A stretch of DNA of 64,000 bases from Prosapia bicincta (GCA_036971475.1 JBAIZL010000001.1:279037925-279101924), one strand, 5' to 3'; shown: positions 1 to 12,360, counted from the first letter of the stretch. Program-made: numbers and translations. The notes: a model not told the origin generated them from the letters alone.

Positions 1-2379
1 GTTATTGTAAAGTTGTATGAAGCCCCTTTTTTACTTCTTTAAACTGAAATTGTTCAATATTTCAAAGAAATGACACAAATTAATTTCATGAAGGTGGTTT
101 TCTCGTTATATACCAACCAATATAACACAACAATAAGCACCGATTCTAACAATAGTCTAAATACGACACAAGATATTAGAATTGAAAATACATAATATAC
201 AACTAGAAACAGGTAAATTACATTAAACTTTTGATAATTTTTTACTTTTCCGCTAGGATTTATATTCTTATTTAGAGTATCATAATTACTTGCAATTCCC
301 AGCATCGTCACACTACTCGTTGACGCGTTTCGGAGGACCTTCATCAGTCAGAAACTTTTAGTACATACAAAACTTGAAAATTATTTTCCAATAAAACAAG
401 TTGACAGTAATCGGAGAGCTGTTAACCGAATAAATATGCGTGACCATTTGTATACAATGTTCATAAAAGACGCCAATGTAACCTTATTAGAATCTGCCCT
501 AGAAGTCAGCTGTAGCGAACATTCCACAATCATGTAACTTATTAATGTTATCGACTCGCTGGAGAATAGCTTTATCAACACCCTTCAACAGAAAACGTCA
601 TACTCTTTGGTCCTTCAGTAGCAAAGCATTTGACAGAGTGTAGCACGAAACCCTCTTGTAGAAACCATCATATAGCTGTACACTCGTACTTCGATAGTAA
701 ATGGTTTTATACACTCCCTGTACGACGCCCTATCGACGATTATGTATCTCAATATCGTACCTTCTGCACTAACGACATCCCTACCAATCTATGACACCAA
801 ATACTTTCATTAACACCTCTATAATCTACAACTAAACACCCAACTTCGAGTGTGGTTCTAAGTGTAAGTACAGAATAGGTCGTCAGGTTTAGCCTGACCG
901 ATGACCTTGAGAAGCGCAGAAGTACTTGAATTGACGTGTCCGGTTTAGACACACTCATGTCAACGTACGTGCAGTGAACAAGGTAGTAGATAGGGCAGTG
1001 TATAATATACAACGTTTCGCCGCTTTTCATCCCATGGTAGCAGTGGCATATTTAGGAAGCGCTTTGGGGACCAACCCCACCCCAAAATATAGCAAAGTGT
1101 AAATTTTTTAAATATAAATGTAAAATAAAATGCAATTTCAGATACTTGCGTTCGGCCGTACGTTCTTATCGACATCGATGTAATAAATTGGCAGTTTGTA
1201 TTGTAGATATATATTGTAAATGAGGCTAATTAATGATTGTATAATGCCCCAGAGTAGACCTATAACTATTTCCCTCAGATAGAAGACCCTTACTGTTTAC
1301 ACTACAACTACCATATTTCCTAAATATTTTCCGGGTGGGAGAGCACCTTCTTCTTCCCCTCCAGCTCCCTCCAAAGTATTTTTCTAAATCCATCACTACG
1401 TGATAGCCGTTTCCACTCTCATCTATCTGCAAATTTCCCCTTCTGAGCATTTTACCGGTCAGGCTATACCTGACGAACTGTACGGTGATTGTTAGACTTT
1501 ATCACATCATGGCTTAGAAGATGAAAAATTTACATCTATAACTGACTAAACGAAAGTTGATTACTTCTGTCGCTTAAGCCTACTCTATCATTCAATTAAA
1601 TCCTATGGCCTCCTATAGCACTGAAATTACCAACAAGTCAAGGCATCAGATCCAATCTCGTTCAGTTGATCGTGAAAGCAGCCGGTGATGGATCTATACG
1701 TACCTTTCCAAAAACATTTGCTGGTGTTATGTTTTGATTTAGGTTTAATGCTATCTTTTGTGTTTTATAGTGCACGTGTTTTTAGTTTCTTTAAGAAACT
1801 TTAAGAAACCGGTAGTACCCGGGTTTTTTCTCTTGACGTTCATAAATGAATCAACTCAAGCTTTCTCTTCCTCCTTCTCCTCGCACGTAGCCAAACCCCA
1901 CCCCTTACCCCTACATGTCTGCGCTAGGCGAATTTTGTCAAAGTGATTCAACTGTACGTATATCCGGTATATTCAAGCAGAACAGAAACATGAAATCTCA
2001 TGTTTGCGCAATAGTATTAAAATACTATCATGTTGACATCAGTTCAACCCTCTAGTACTCGCGAAAAGAGCAAGCGAGCATCTAGCTGTTCAAATTTGGC
2101 AAAATTTATTGATTTGGTAATATAGTAGCGACCCTAGAATCTAATGATTGAACTAGCGTCAAAACGATTACAATCCCTAATAGCATACGAGAACACTCCA
2201 CGACTTACGTCAACAACTTTATCTCCTTTTATTGTCTGAAACCAGATCATATTTTAATTGTGTTCAGCTCAATTCTAGAACTATTGTCTATTGAGGAACA
2301 TAAAACCTATTACATAAAATGCAGGTTCAAGTTTCTTATATATATTTGTAGCTTTGCAACACTGTTTTCTTGTATTCAC
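1..2379. other. Unassigned region
   Basis: No protein family is recognised on either strand. The stretch is less AT-rich than most of the window. The open frames present (for example minus 1030-749 and minus 1450-1226) have no motif I recognise and no convincing splice context. The one structured item is the hammerhead-like motif at 322-347. A short segment from 1049 begins like a hAT terminus (CAGTGGCATATTTAGG), but no matching end was found. Confidence 0.4.
322..347 (-). ncRNA. Hammerhead-like core (partial)
   Basis: Read on the minus strand: CTGATGA, one extra A, a very short hairpin (GG, loop TCCT, CC), GAAA overlapping the self-complementary ACGCGT, then C. The core, GAAA and helix III match the pattern repeated across the window. 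Helix II has only two pairs and I could not draw helix I, so this may be a decayed copy or chance. Confidence 0.35.
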
Positions 2380-2628
2380 TTATCACTTTCACTATATGTA
2401 CTTAAACAAGAATCTTACTTGGTATTTAAGCGAGTTAACTTTCAAAGATTGGTCGTATCTCCATCATCGGGCATCGCTGACCGGGGGTTGTAGTAGACTG
2501 CAGGGAGCAGTCTACTACAACCCCCGGTCAGCGATTCCCGATGATGGAGATACGACCAATCTTTGAAAGTTAACTCGCATAAATACCAAGTAAGATTCTT
2601 GTTTAAGTACATATGATGAAAGTGATAA
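2380..2628. repeat. Near-perfect palindrome with 121-bp arms
   Basis: The left arm (2380-2500) and right arm (2508-2628) are inverted copies with only a few mismatches, separated by seven bases. The inner arm is GC-rich (ACCGGGGGTTGTAGTAG). The transcript would form one long hairpin. No coding sequence and no GAAA-type hammerhead core were found in it, unlike most other fold-backs here. It is probably a fold-back or MITE-type element. Confidence 0.8.
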
Positions 2629-2877
2629 ATATATATCAGCCCGTGTAACAGATATATACATGGGCTATCAACTATTTTTTATTTACTAAGAAGAACAACT
2701 GTACATTAATTTTACTAACTATATATGAATTGGGGTGAAATCATCCAATACTGTGAATATAGATCTAACTCAAATCTAAGTTTAATAACCACTCATTTTT
2801 AAAACAAAAATACCAAAATTTGTTTTTTTTAATAATTAAATTAGTTTTAAAATTGACAGATTAGTATAAAAGTGGTA

Positions 2878-3477
2878 CAGTACAACTTTATTATAACAGA
2901 CTAATTGGGGCTGAGAGCTGGCCGTTTTAGTAAAGATCCATGACAAAGGGAAGTTTATCTAAAGTGGTTAAAATGCAAATAAAACGGACAAAAAACTGTA
3001 GAAGGTGAAAAAGAACTCAAGTGCTTAAAAACGTGTGTTTTAGTTGCAGCAATTAAAATAAGTTAACTCACTGTTATTTTAGATAAGATTCAATGACAGT
3101 GCTAAAGATTTTATTTGTTGTCTTTTATCTTCCATTTCGTAAGAAAGTGTTCAAATTGATTTTAAAAGTGTTTTGTGTTTGTTTTCAGAAAGAGAAGCCA
3201 CGTTTCAAGGCAGTGACTGTTCGGTTTGTTTGTCAGTACTTGATAAATCAGTTTTAGAAATATTACTGATATCTCTACAGTATTTACAGATCTTTTCCAT
3301 CATTTTTAGGGGAAATGCCACTTGACAGGAAGTATATTTTGAGCCGTTTATATTTATGTTAGCAGCCGTTTAGGCGTCTGAATACGTGACTGGCGGATGG
3401 CGTAATCTATCTTCAGAACACTGTCCATTATATGCTACGTCCGGTTTAATAGGTCGCGTTATAACGAGGTTTTTCTG
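2878..3477. mobile_element. pogo-type MITE, about 600 bp
   Basis: The ends resemble pogo/Tigger termini: CAGTACAACTTTATTATAAC at the left, and at the right TTATAACGAGGTTTTTCTG, which is the inverted form. Both sides are flanked by TA, the target duplication of this superfamily. No transposase coding remains, so it would depend on a full-length relative. Confidence 0.65.
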
Positions 3478-5002
3478 TATACGTTTAATTCACATTTTAC
3501 GCCCATTATGACATGAGTAGGTTAATTGCCTATTGTATTATTAATAAGCTTATTTCATTCTATATTATCAAAAATGTTGTAATTGGTCGTTTTTATCTTG
3601 ACGCCAAAATTTTAACTTTTGAAAAATAAATCTTTTATTCGTACTTGATTAAATAACAAGATGCAAGTTGAAAATACCCTAGCCAACAAGACATTACTCT
3701 AGAATTTTCAGACTATTGACACTTGTTTATATTTTTTATCCTTAATCACACTTTTATTAAGAGAAGGCTTAAATTTACGTCAGGTGACTTTTAGGTTAGA
3801 TCGTAGCTTAGGTTGGGTCTAACTCAATTTATCAATATTTCATTGTACCACACTAAGGCTTTGTGATTTAAAAAAATAATCTTCTCCATTGTTCAGTTTG
3901 ATTTAAAGTTATTTAGACAACTCCAATAAAAATTTCAGTTTTTATTTTTTAAGTAGATAACTAGCTTTTAAAAAAAATTACTATATATTTATACTCTGGA
4001 ATCAACAAATATTAAAAAAAACTCTATTAACATCAATTGTCATCTACATATAGGTTAACAAAAAATGTATTTGAACTTGATTGGATGAATATAAACGTAT
4101 TTTACTAACGACTGAAGTTTTATATTGATAAGGAGAGTGTGAGTTAATAGAAGGAATTGAAAAATCTGCATAAATGTTTTGTGTAAAAATGCATCCAAAG
4201 TTACCTTTCTGCTTAATTTTTAAAGAGAATAATTACAACAATAAGTAGATTCAAATTTGAGACAACTCATCGCTTACTTAACAAAATTTAAATCTTCCTA
4301 CATTATTTGACTAATTTACAAATAGGCTAAATGTAAATCTGTTATTGTAAATACAACTCACGTTATTTTAAACAATTACTTTAAGAATATTTACCACTAA
4401 ACAATATCCCAAGCGAGTAAATTTGCACAAAACTCTGCAGACACACGGCGATGTTACGGCACCTGCACATAAATAAAACAGTATATAGTGTTATCTGAAG
4501 TGGCAAGCCAAAGATAACTTTATCTAAACTTACCTTCCTTTGGCTTTATACCTAACAGCCTCCACTTTACTTAGAGGCCTATTGCATTGTTTGTTAATCT
4601 CAGATAATCGCAATTTTTAAACCAGTTTCCTTATTTGTATTTGTGAATATGTTCACTCTTTACATTAGAGAAATATCGCATCGTTTGGTAGATTTGTCGC
4701 TGCACAAGAATACTCCATATGATGCTTAAGTCACGATTATTCGACACAGTTCCAGCACTGCATTTCCACTAACGGTCTTCTACATAGACATATGATAGTC
4801 ACACTGTGATTTGGCATAATCGCCTGAAAGATAAAGTAGACAATCTAAGATATGAATGAGAACCGTTAGGCCTGGATATACTAACATCTTTACCATTAAC
4901 TTTACTTAGTTACCACACCTGCTTTATATCTAAAAGCACACTGATTCATTCTTGTATATTTTATTTCAACAAACGATATGACATACAATAGGCTATCAAG
5001 GG
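3478..5002. other. Unassigned AT-rich region
   Basis: No coding potential, RNA gene or clear repeat structure is seen on either strand. Confidence 0.4.
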
Positions 5003-5760
5003 CACAGTGGTACAATATACACTAGAACCTCTTTAATTCATCACTCTTTAATTCGTTGCCTTCTGTACATTCATCACAGTAATAACAAAAATCGTCCGCA
5101 CTGTCACGTAGCTAGGCGCCTTCAGAAAATAATTATTTAGTACAAAAGAAAGTGACAGACATTTTTAGTAACTAAACGTAAATAGATTTAATGCACCGTA
5201 TTTTATCTTGATAATGTTATTGCTCTTACAAAGTAGCCTACTGCAATATGTTTTTTGTGTGTCTCTTATGAATATAGAATAACACACTATATTTGTAATT
5301 ATGAACTACACTGAAGGCTACTAGTGTTTTTATAGTGTTGTTTAATAGTGATGTTGAGTTTTTCGGCAACATAAATCTTCTAAATACAACATTAACTACA
5401 CTGCATACCTATTTACATAATTATGTGCTATGTTTACCCACAGTTACCTATTAATTTCACGACTTCTGTAATTCGTCTTTTTCTCGAATTCGTCACCCCC
5501 TCGGTCCCGAACGTGAAGAGTTAAAGAGGTTCTACTGTATTACAATACAAATATTGGAAAAAACCCCAATAGCACAAAAATATTCAAAAATAACTAATAA
5601 TAATACAATTTACCATAATTAAACCTTTATGTACATCTCGATGACTATGTCATCATCAGAGGATCTTATTACAAAATAACGGTCTATAATACAATAAATT
5701 ACAAACTAGACTGATTTTGTTTGTATTGGGGTTTGGGGGGTTTTACAATATTTTTATTCT
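5003..5760. repeat. Fold-back element, family B, split by a MITE
   Basis: The sequence at 5003-5019 and 5538-5760 matches the fold-back at 26800-27130, including the stretches GCACAGTGGTACAATATA and AACCCCAATA. A pogo MITE (5020-5537) sits between the two parts. The minus strand holds a decayed version of the hammerhead-like motif (CTGATGATGACATAGTCATC, then GAGATGTACAT) around 5640-5665. It has lost three bases relative to the copy at 26907-26951. Confidence 0.65.
5020..5537. mobile_element. pogo-type MITE (family P1), nested
   Basis: Terminal inverted repeats CACTAGAACCTCTTTAATTC and GTTAAAGAGGTTCTACTG, flanked by TA on both sides, 518 bp long. A second copy of the same family is at 17857-18359; they share the interior as well as the ends. 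It is non-coding and lies inside a fold-back element. Confidence 0.85.
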
Positions 5761-5819
5761 AATAAATATTAAGATAGTTGATTAAAACTAGATTAAGACT
5801 AATAGTATTATTGCCTTAA

Positions 5820-7030
5820 AAGAATAGGAAGGTGATAGAAAAGCTATGCGACAGGGCAGGAAGGGATGTGATAGAGGTTTAAAGAAGTGTGAGAAAGTTA
5901 TAAGAGGGCGGTGATAAGGCGGGGATGGATGTAGAAGGAATGTGATATGGGTGGGAGGGATATAATGCGAGAGGGACGTGGTAGAGATGTAGGAAATATA
6001 TGGAATGGATGCCGGATGGATAAGGAAAATATGTGATAGGGATATGGGAAAAGTGTTAAGTGCGAGGGATGTGGTAGAGACGTGGGAGGAATGTGGTTCG
6101 AATATTGGAAGGATGTTGAACGATATGGGAGGAGTGAGGAGACTATATAGTGTAGAACGGATATGGAAGGTGTATGGTAGAGATGTGGGACGGTAATTGG
6201 AGGTATATAGTAGAGATGTGGGGCGGTTATGGAAGATATATGGTAGAGATGTGGGGCGGTTATTGGAGGTATATAGTGGAGATGTGAGGCGGTTATAGAA
6301 GGTAGGGATGTGGGAGGTAAATAGATGGGATAAGGAAGGAATGTGATAGAGGCTTGAAGGGGCTTAGGAGGTATATGTAATTAATGTGATAAGAGGATTG
6401 AAGGGTTGTGGGAGGTATATGGAAGGAATGTGATAGAGGATTGAAGGGATGTGGAAGGGATATGGAAGGAATATGATAGAGGCTTGAAGGGATGTGGGAG
6501 GTATATGGAAGGAATATGATAGAGGCTTGAAGGGGTGCGGGAGAGATATGGAAGGAATGTGATAGAGGCTTGAAGGGGTGCGGGAGGTATATGGAAGGAA
6601 TATGATAGAGGCTTGAAGGGATGTGGGAGGTATATGGAAGGAATATGATAAAGGATTGAAGGGATGTGGGAGGTATATAGGAGGAATATGATAGAGGGTT
6701 GAAGGGATGTGGGAGGTATATGGAAGGAATATGATAGAGGCTTGAAGGGGTGCGGGAGAGATATGGAAGGAATGTGATAGAGGCTTGAAGGGGTGCGGGA
6801 GGTATATGGAAGGAATATGATAGAGGCTTGAAGGGATGTGGGAGGTATATGGAAGGAATATGATAAAGGATTGAAGGGAAGTGGGAGGTTTATAGAAGGA
6901 ATATGATAGAGGATTGAAGGGATGCGGGAGGGATATGGAAGGAATGTGATAGAGGATTGAAGGGGTGCGGGAGGGATATGGAAGGAATGTGATACAGGTT
7001 TAAGGGGATGTGGGAGGTGTATAATAGGGA
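5820..7030 (+). repeat. Purine-rich minisatellite, 43-bp unit
   Basis: Tandem array almost entirely of A and G on the plus strand. From about 6330 the unit is 43 bp, with the core GATAGAGGCTTGAAGGG then GGGAGGTATATGGAAGGAA. The start (5820-6330) is a looser set of related shorter repeats. Units carry distinct variants (GGGGTGCGGGAGAGA versus GGATGTGGGAGGTA) that recur in the same order after 215 bp, which is five units; for example the GTGCGGGAGAGA variant is at 6535 and again at 6750. Short reading frames inside the array are a product of its composition. Confidence 0.9.
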
Positions 7031-7440
7031 TGGTAATAGATGCAATAAATTATGATATAACTAAAGTAAGTAGACTCTCACATAATAATAAATAGGACAA
7101 AATAGATGTAGAGAATTTTTCTTTAAGTAGTCTAACTTTCTACTTTGATTAGGCCTAGCTGCTATCTACTTTGAACTGTCAATGAGAGGTGTGAAACAAC
7201 CTCTAAATGTTTTATAAATTATTCAAGCCAAGAAATTATTTGTGCAAATTACAAATATAAAAAGAAGTTTTAGGATTTTTAAAAAAGTTTCTTAAAAATG
7301 TTGTCTTCAGTTATAGCGATTTTACATATTAGAATTCATATAACAATATATATGGCAATATATAAATTAATAATCGGAGTACATCCGTTCATTTTTCAGT
7401 GCATAAAAACCTGCTCCGACGTTTTGTCAGAATCTCATCC
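7031..7440. other. Unassigned AT-rich region
   Basis: Probably includes the 5' flank of the Merlin element, but its terminal repeat could not be identified. Confidence 0.3.
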
Positions 7441-8106
7441 AGCATTAACGAGGTGAACTCAACAACAATAATTAGCTATGTGGGTTGGCTTCTAAAGTAC
7501 TCAAAAAATACCATAGTTAGAGAAACGGGGTTAAATGAAAAGACTGTGTAACGGCTTGTGAACGATTTTCGGGATTTACTAACGGTTTGGTTTATTGAAA
7601 CGAGTACTAAGTTGGGTGGTGTCAACAGCGTCGTTGAAATTGATGAAAGTGCTTTTGGGCGTCGAAAATATAACAGAGGGCGAGTAACAAAAACAAGATG
7701 GGTTGTAGGCGGTAATGAAAGAAACACAAACAAATGTTTTCTCAAAGTAGTTGCAAAAAGAGATGCACACACATTAAAAAACGTGATTACTGAATATGTT
7801 GAGCCCGGTACAACAATAATTACTGATAGTTGAAAAGGATATAATACACAAGCATTACTTTTGGCTGGATTTGAGCATTTAAATGTGAATCATACACGTA
7901 ACTTCTTGAATCCTAATGATCGTAGCATACACACTCAGGGAATTGAATCAAACTGGGCTAAAATAAAAAGAGACATGAGGCGGCAAATCGGTAAAATATC
8001 TTCTCCTAATATAGAAACATACCTCGCAGAATACACTTGGAGAAGTCTTCATCCAACAACTGATCAGTTATTTATCGATTTCATAAATGCAGTCAACAAT
8101 TTTTAA
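7441..8106 (+). pseudogene. Merlin (ISXO2-like) transposase, two stops
   Basis: A single reading frame of 222 codons reads through as a Merlin/IS1595-type DDE transposase apart from two in-frame stops. Visible landmarks, in order: a helix-turn-helix-like stretch ending GLNEKTV; EIDESAFGRRKYNRGR, which holds the first catalytic Asp; GTTIITDS with the second Asp; VNH near codon 149; and HTQGIESNWAKIKRDMRR with the catalytic Glu/Asn region; then LAEYTWRS near the C terminus. The stops are TAA at 7549-7551 and TGA at 7831-7833. The second replaces the Trp expected after ITDS (TGG to TGA). There are no frameshifts, so inactivation looks recent. Terminal repeats were not found; the GC-rich GGCCCTATGGGCCGC near 8236 may mark the 3' side. 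Confidence 0.85.
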
Positions 8107-8589
8107 TTTGTAAATAAAAAGATTTTGAAAAGAAAAACAAAAAAACTCAAAAAAATTCATTCTTCAATAGGAAAATGTAAAAATGTAAAAAAAATTATAA
8201 AAGTATAAAACAACAAAAAATCTTCAAGAGGACAAGGCCCTATGGGCCGCTAATTTCATGAATTGATTGGGCGCTTTTATTATAGATGTCAACCTATTTA
8301 TGTTTTTTGCGGCCCTGAGCAGAAACAACACTGATTATTTGAATAAGTTTAGTAGATATATAAACGTTAGTTTTTAATGTAAGCTATTTATTAATCTTTA
8401 ATTTTTGTAGTCTATCTAAGAATTTTGTATATGCGACTAAATCCATTTGACTGGGGGCTAACGCTTAGCTATTGTTGACTGATGACAAGGGTTGACAGGG
8501 TGGTGTCGTAAACTCAACTGGTGTCATAAAAGGTCATTGTTCCACTCACAATCTTCCTTGCCCCCATCCAGATACCGTCTACTCATCAA

Positions 8590-8712
8590 AAACAACTAAG
8601 GTTATTCAAATACAAGAATTGTTTATTAATTTATATTCAAACAATAAATAATTAGAATGTAATTTAGAGTATAAATTAATAAATATTTCTTGTATTTGAA
8701 TAACCTTAGTTG

Positions 8713-8714
<2 letters not shown>
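8590..8714. repeat. Fold-back repeat beside (TA)n
   Basis: The left arm, beginning AACTAAGGTTATTCAAATAC, is inverted at 8670-8712 (GTATTTGAATAACCTTAGTT). A third, direct copy of the right arm lies at 8862-8904, downstream of the hammerhead-like motif at 8815-8859. The whole set therefore looks like pieces of one fold-back family (family A). Confidence 0.7.

Positions 8715-8767
<53 letters not shown>
8714..8767. repeat. (TA)n microsatellite
   Basis: About 54 bp of alternating TA between two family A fold-back segments. Confidence 0.9.
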
Positions 8768-8771
<4 letters not shown>

Positions 8772-8814
8772 GTTTTCTTGTTTTAGGCCTATAGCTTACA
8801 TTATTGTAATTTTC

Positions 8815-8859
8815 ATTCCTGATGATGTTGGTACTGTTTACCAACGAAAAGCTTTGAAT
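8815..8859 (+). ncRNA. Hammerhead-like ribozyme motif, family A
   Basis: All three helices can be drawn. Helix I pairs ATTC (8815-8818) with GAAT (8856-8859). The core CTGATGA (8819-8825) is followed by one extra T. Helix II pairs GTTGGT (8827-8832) with ACCAAC (8840-8845). GAA follows, then the self-complementary AAGCTT (8849-8854) as helix III and T8855 at the cleavage position. The extra base between core and helix II departs from the standard hammerhead but occurs at every copy here. Self-cleavage is inferred, not shown. Confidence 0.6.
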
Positions 8860-8900
8860 ATAAATTAATAAATATTCTTGTATTTGAATAACCTATGTTG

Positions 8901-8905
<5 letters not shown>

Positions 8906-8968
<63 letters not shown>
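8906..8968. repeat. (AT)n microsatellite
   Basis: About 63 bp of alternating AT directly after a family A repeat arm. Confidence 0.9.
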
Positions 8969-8971
<3 letters not shown>

Positions 8972-10390
8972 TTTTTTAATTTTCATTTTATAAAAACTAC
9001 AATACTTAACATTGAGTCTTAACATATTGTGAATCTACAAGACTTCTTTAAAGTTTATAAAAGCTTCACTCTCTGTTACATGTGTTTTGTAATAGATGTA
9101 AGCCACTCCCAGTACATTTAGACGCTCCACAAATATGCAAATTAGGTCAAAAGCTGCAATATTAACAGCTTTAATGAACATTGGCCATATTTACCAACCA
9201 GATTGTCTCTTATTTGTCAACTAGTATATAAAAACTGTGGGTAAAAACTAGTATATCCTTGGGAGAGTTTAAAACTAATATATAATGTAATTTTAAATAA
9301 ATAAAATCTCTTAAACCAGGCAAACTTTTTATTTATGTCCTGAAGTACTACTAGAAATTGCACTACAGTTTCCCCAAGTTGTTATTATAATATATAATGT
9401 TTTACAAAACCAAAACCAATACATTTTGAAATGATAAATAAATAAAAGTTAACTTTATAATTCTTCCAGGGGATTAATTAGCCTCTCTAAGCCTCATGGT
9501 TCTATTTGTGTACATTTTGTTCCCCAATCAAACACACCTACATTTAATGAAGCACATACTCGTATTTATATAATAGTGTCGGTACTATTTTCTACGGAAG
9601 GGTCTGTTTCGAAATACGTCAGCATGTAAGTTGACAGTTTGTCATTTATGCATCATTTGGTGCATTTCGTTTTCATTTTAAATTGTAAGAATTGATCATG
9701 AAAATAGCAAGCAAGCAAACTCGAAAATAGAGTCATTTCAGTCATTGATTTATTAATATGTAAATTTCCGTATAAATAAGTAAATTGTTAAATATTCAAA
9801 ATCAGTAACTAATGCAGTGTTTCTGTAATATGTATTTGGTTTGTAATTTCTATCTTTTTGGGTTAATAAACTAGGTTTGATTTGCTTAAATTGAAGATTT
9901 AAGAGAGCAATGATTTAACGAGCACACAAATCCCTTGCATCTCAATTTAATAAGACTTTGCAGGTCATCTTCTAAATATGTAACTATAAACTGCAATATT
10001 TAAAATCAGCTATTCAATATTCATAAGAATTAAAGCTACCAAAAATAAAAACAGTTATATAAAATGCGCAACTCTGCTAGTTCTGTTGTTTTCTAAAATA
10101 TGAGTCACTTAAATTGCGCATAATAATTCTAGAAGAATTAATGCCTTAAAAAAACCAGTTACATAAAATGCGCAACTCTGCTAAAAAGGCTAAAATTCTG
10201 CTAAAATTTTGCAGATATTAAATCTGCTTAATTTGAGATGTAAATTTGTGTGTTTGCTAAAAGAAAACTAAATATGGCTGAGAATAACTTAAATAATTCA
10301 GTATATTAAATAAGATAAAATTTGGTATTCAAAATAATTTTACAGTGGAAGTTGATTTCGAATTATTATGTTATTTTATAATTTTAACAT
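8969..10390. other. Unassigned AT-rich region
   Basis: No gene recognised. Several short direct repeats are present, for example AAAATGCGCAACTCTGCTA near 10062 and 10157, suggesting an old duplication of about 95 bp. Confidence 0.35.
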
Positions 10391-10610
10391 TTGTTGATTC
10401 CATCTTCGCGTGAGCTACTAGTAATCACTTACACTTTTAAAAAATATTTTAACTTGCCTATAGTAGCACTTACTTTGCTTGTTGAGGATGGCCGTTTCGG
10501 CAAAGGGTTGACAAAGGGACACATCTCCCGAAACGGCCGTCCTCAACAAGTAAGTGCTACTATAGGCAAGTTAAAACATTTTTTTAAAGTGTAAGTTTAT
10601 AATTTTATCT
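10391..10610. repeat. Fold-back element, family E
   Basis: Arms at about 10430-10500 and 10527-10593 are inverted copies (AACTTGCCTATAGTAGCACT and AGTGCTACTATAGGCAAGTT). The outer left flank TTGATTCCATCTTCGCGTGA is shared with 53350-53370 and, inverted, with 28040-28070. The centre holds TTGACAA, A, GGGA, loop, TCCC, GAAACGGCCGT and C, the family E hammerhead-like core, but helix I is missing in this copy. Confidence 0.8.
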
Positions 10611-11216
10611 ATTAGTTCAAAATTTCATGTAAGTTGTTCATTAAAGTAGGAGTAGCGTCTTTTTATAAATTTAGGAACACATAATATTAGCCAGGGTTAG
10701 TATTAAACTTAACTTAAAATTGTGCTTTATTATATGGTTCGATCATATTAAATGATAACAGTGAGAGTAGTCAAATAAATAATGGTTTGATAATCGGGCG
10801 ACGTAAGGCCTGACTCCTGGAATTTGTACAAATAAGTACATTGTTAGCCCACTTCAATACTTTCCCAAATTCAATAAAAATATTAAAAGCTAGTCAAATT
10901 AAAATAAAATCTTTATGATAATTAAATAAATTTAAAACTAAACAAGAGTTTATATATGAATAAAAATACAATTAGACAAAATAATTAAAAATATTGGAAT
11001 TTTGTGAAAAGATACTAAAAAATGTGAAGTGAGCCCATTGTATTGGGAAAAACATTGTTTTATTTAAAAATATAGGTCTATATTATACAGGTTTTGAAAA
11101 AACTGGCTCTATAACAACAGAAAACAAAAAATTTAAATTTGTGCTACGACGTTCAACGATTTTATACAATGATTGTGAAATACAGATATATTCAATTGTT
11201 TCTATAAAATATTCAT

Positions 11217-11244
11217 TATATATATATATATATATATATATATA
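11217..11244. repeat. (TA)n microsatellite
   Basis: A short alternating TA tract of about 28 bp. Confidence 0.85.
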
Positions 11245-11429
11245 ATGAAAAACATTATATTTCTTATTATATATCAAAATAAATAAAATTTATAAAATTA
11301 CTGTAACGAACGGTTATAGAAAAAACAAATGAATTAATGAATAATATAACAGGGAAGCAACGAAATATTGTAAATAATAATCATAATATATACAATAATA
11401 ACTAAAGTTATTTACAAATTACACTTTTG

Positions 11430-11714
11430 TTATAACTTGCGACCAGACATTTGTTAACTAAAAGTTGTTAATTGTTAATAGACAGCAAAATCACACATAA
11501 AAATGACATTTTAAATGAACAAACATGGCACAGATCACACATTTCGATCACATCACTTCTAACTTTCAAAAAAATGGTACCGAGGAAGCACAACAGCAGC
11601 ATTCCTAGTGCCAAAAATACTGAAGAAGTCGTAAGACGAAAACGTTTACTCCAAGTGTAAGTTAACAATTAACAACTTTTAGTTAACAAAAAGTCTGGTC
11701 GCAAGTAATTGCAA
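11430..11714. repeat. Fold-back of a Penelope-like 3' end (family G)
   Basis: Arms at 11430-11481 and 11658-11714 are inverted (GACCAGACATTTGTTAAC and GTTAACAAAAAGTCTGGTC). Between them, on the plus strand, 11480-11640 encodes a short peptide ending like the C terminus of the Penelope-type frame at 29978-29643 (HKNDILNEQT, HRSHI). It is followed by CTGAAGA, A, GTC, GTAA, GAC, GAAAACGTTT at 11620-11647, a hammerhead-like core without a drawable helix I. The segment 11640-11770 is an inverted copy of about 29450-29640. Confidence 0.65.
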
Positions 11715-12360
11715 AAGTATAATTTGTAATTTACAACCAGCTCGTTGAACAGCAACAAGATTTCGAAATTTATTTAGTTTTATGGGTTATGAAATGAATC
11801 CAATAATCAGATATTATAAAAGTACCAAAATAAAATTTATATTTAATTTTTTTTTAATTAAATAAAATCTAACAATTCTTTTTATCAAGAAAATAATAAA
11901 ATTAATATAATGCTATAAAATAAAAATGATCAACCATAGCAAACATGAAACAAATGTTTTATACACATAAAATCAAAATATATACACTTTACAGAATGGT
12001 TGATTTAGCAGTGATATAAAATAGCAGTAAAGCTTTTAGTAGGAGCTGATAGCCAACGCTTTTGAAGGTTCAAATATTGACAGTAGCATCATATATACAG
12101 TACTTATGCTAATGGCCAGAAGGTTGCTATGGTTATATTCCATGAACAAAAATATATCACTTTACAATTATATTGAAGAAATTAGTTGCAAGTAGAGATG
12201 CTGGAAAAGGCCACATCAAGTAAGGCAGTCATCTTAGCTTTGTCAAGATATATGTTCTTTTAAACATCTTGAAACCTATCACAATTTTTCAAGTAAAACA
12301 TATCTTTTTAAAGTTAATTTTTAGTAAAATCTGTACTCCATAAATAAACGTAACCCGGGG

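Noticed and set aside
1000..1030. GATGAAAAGCGGCGAAACG as another motif copy
   Set aside because: No CTGANGA core and no supported helices.
1049..1140. hAT MITE starting CAGTGGCATATTTAGG
   Set aside because: No matching right end or eight-base duplication was found.
749..1450. Open minus-strand frames of 74-93 codons
   Set aside because: No recognisable domain, overlap with frames in other phases, and no convincing splice context; similar lengths occur by chance here.
6005..6196. 63-codon plus frame in the purine-rich array
   Set aside because: Explained by the near absence of stop codons in a GGA/GAT-rich tandem repeat.
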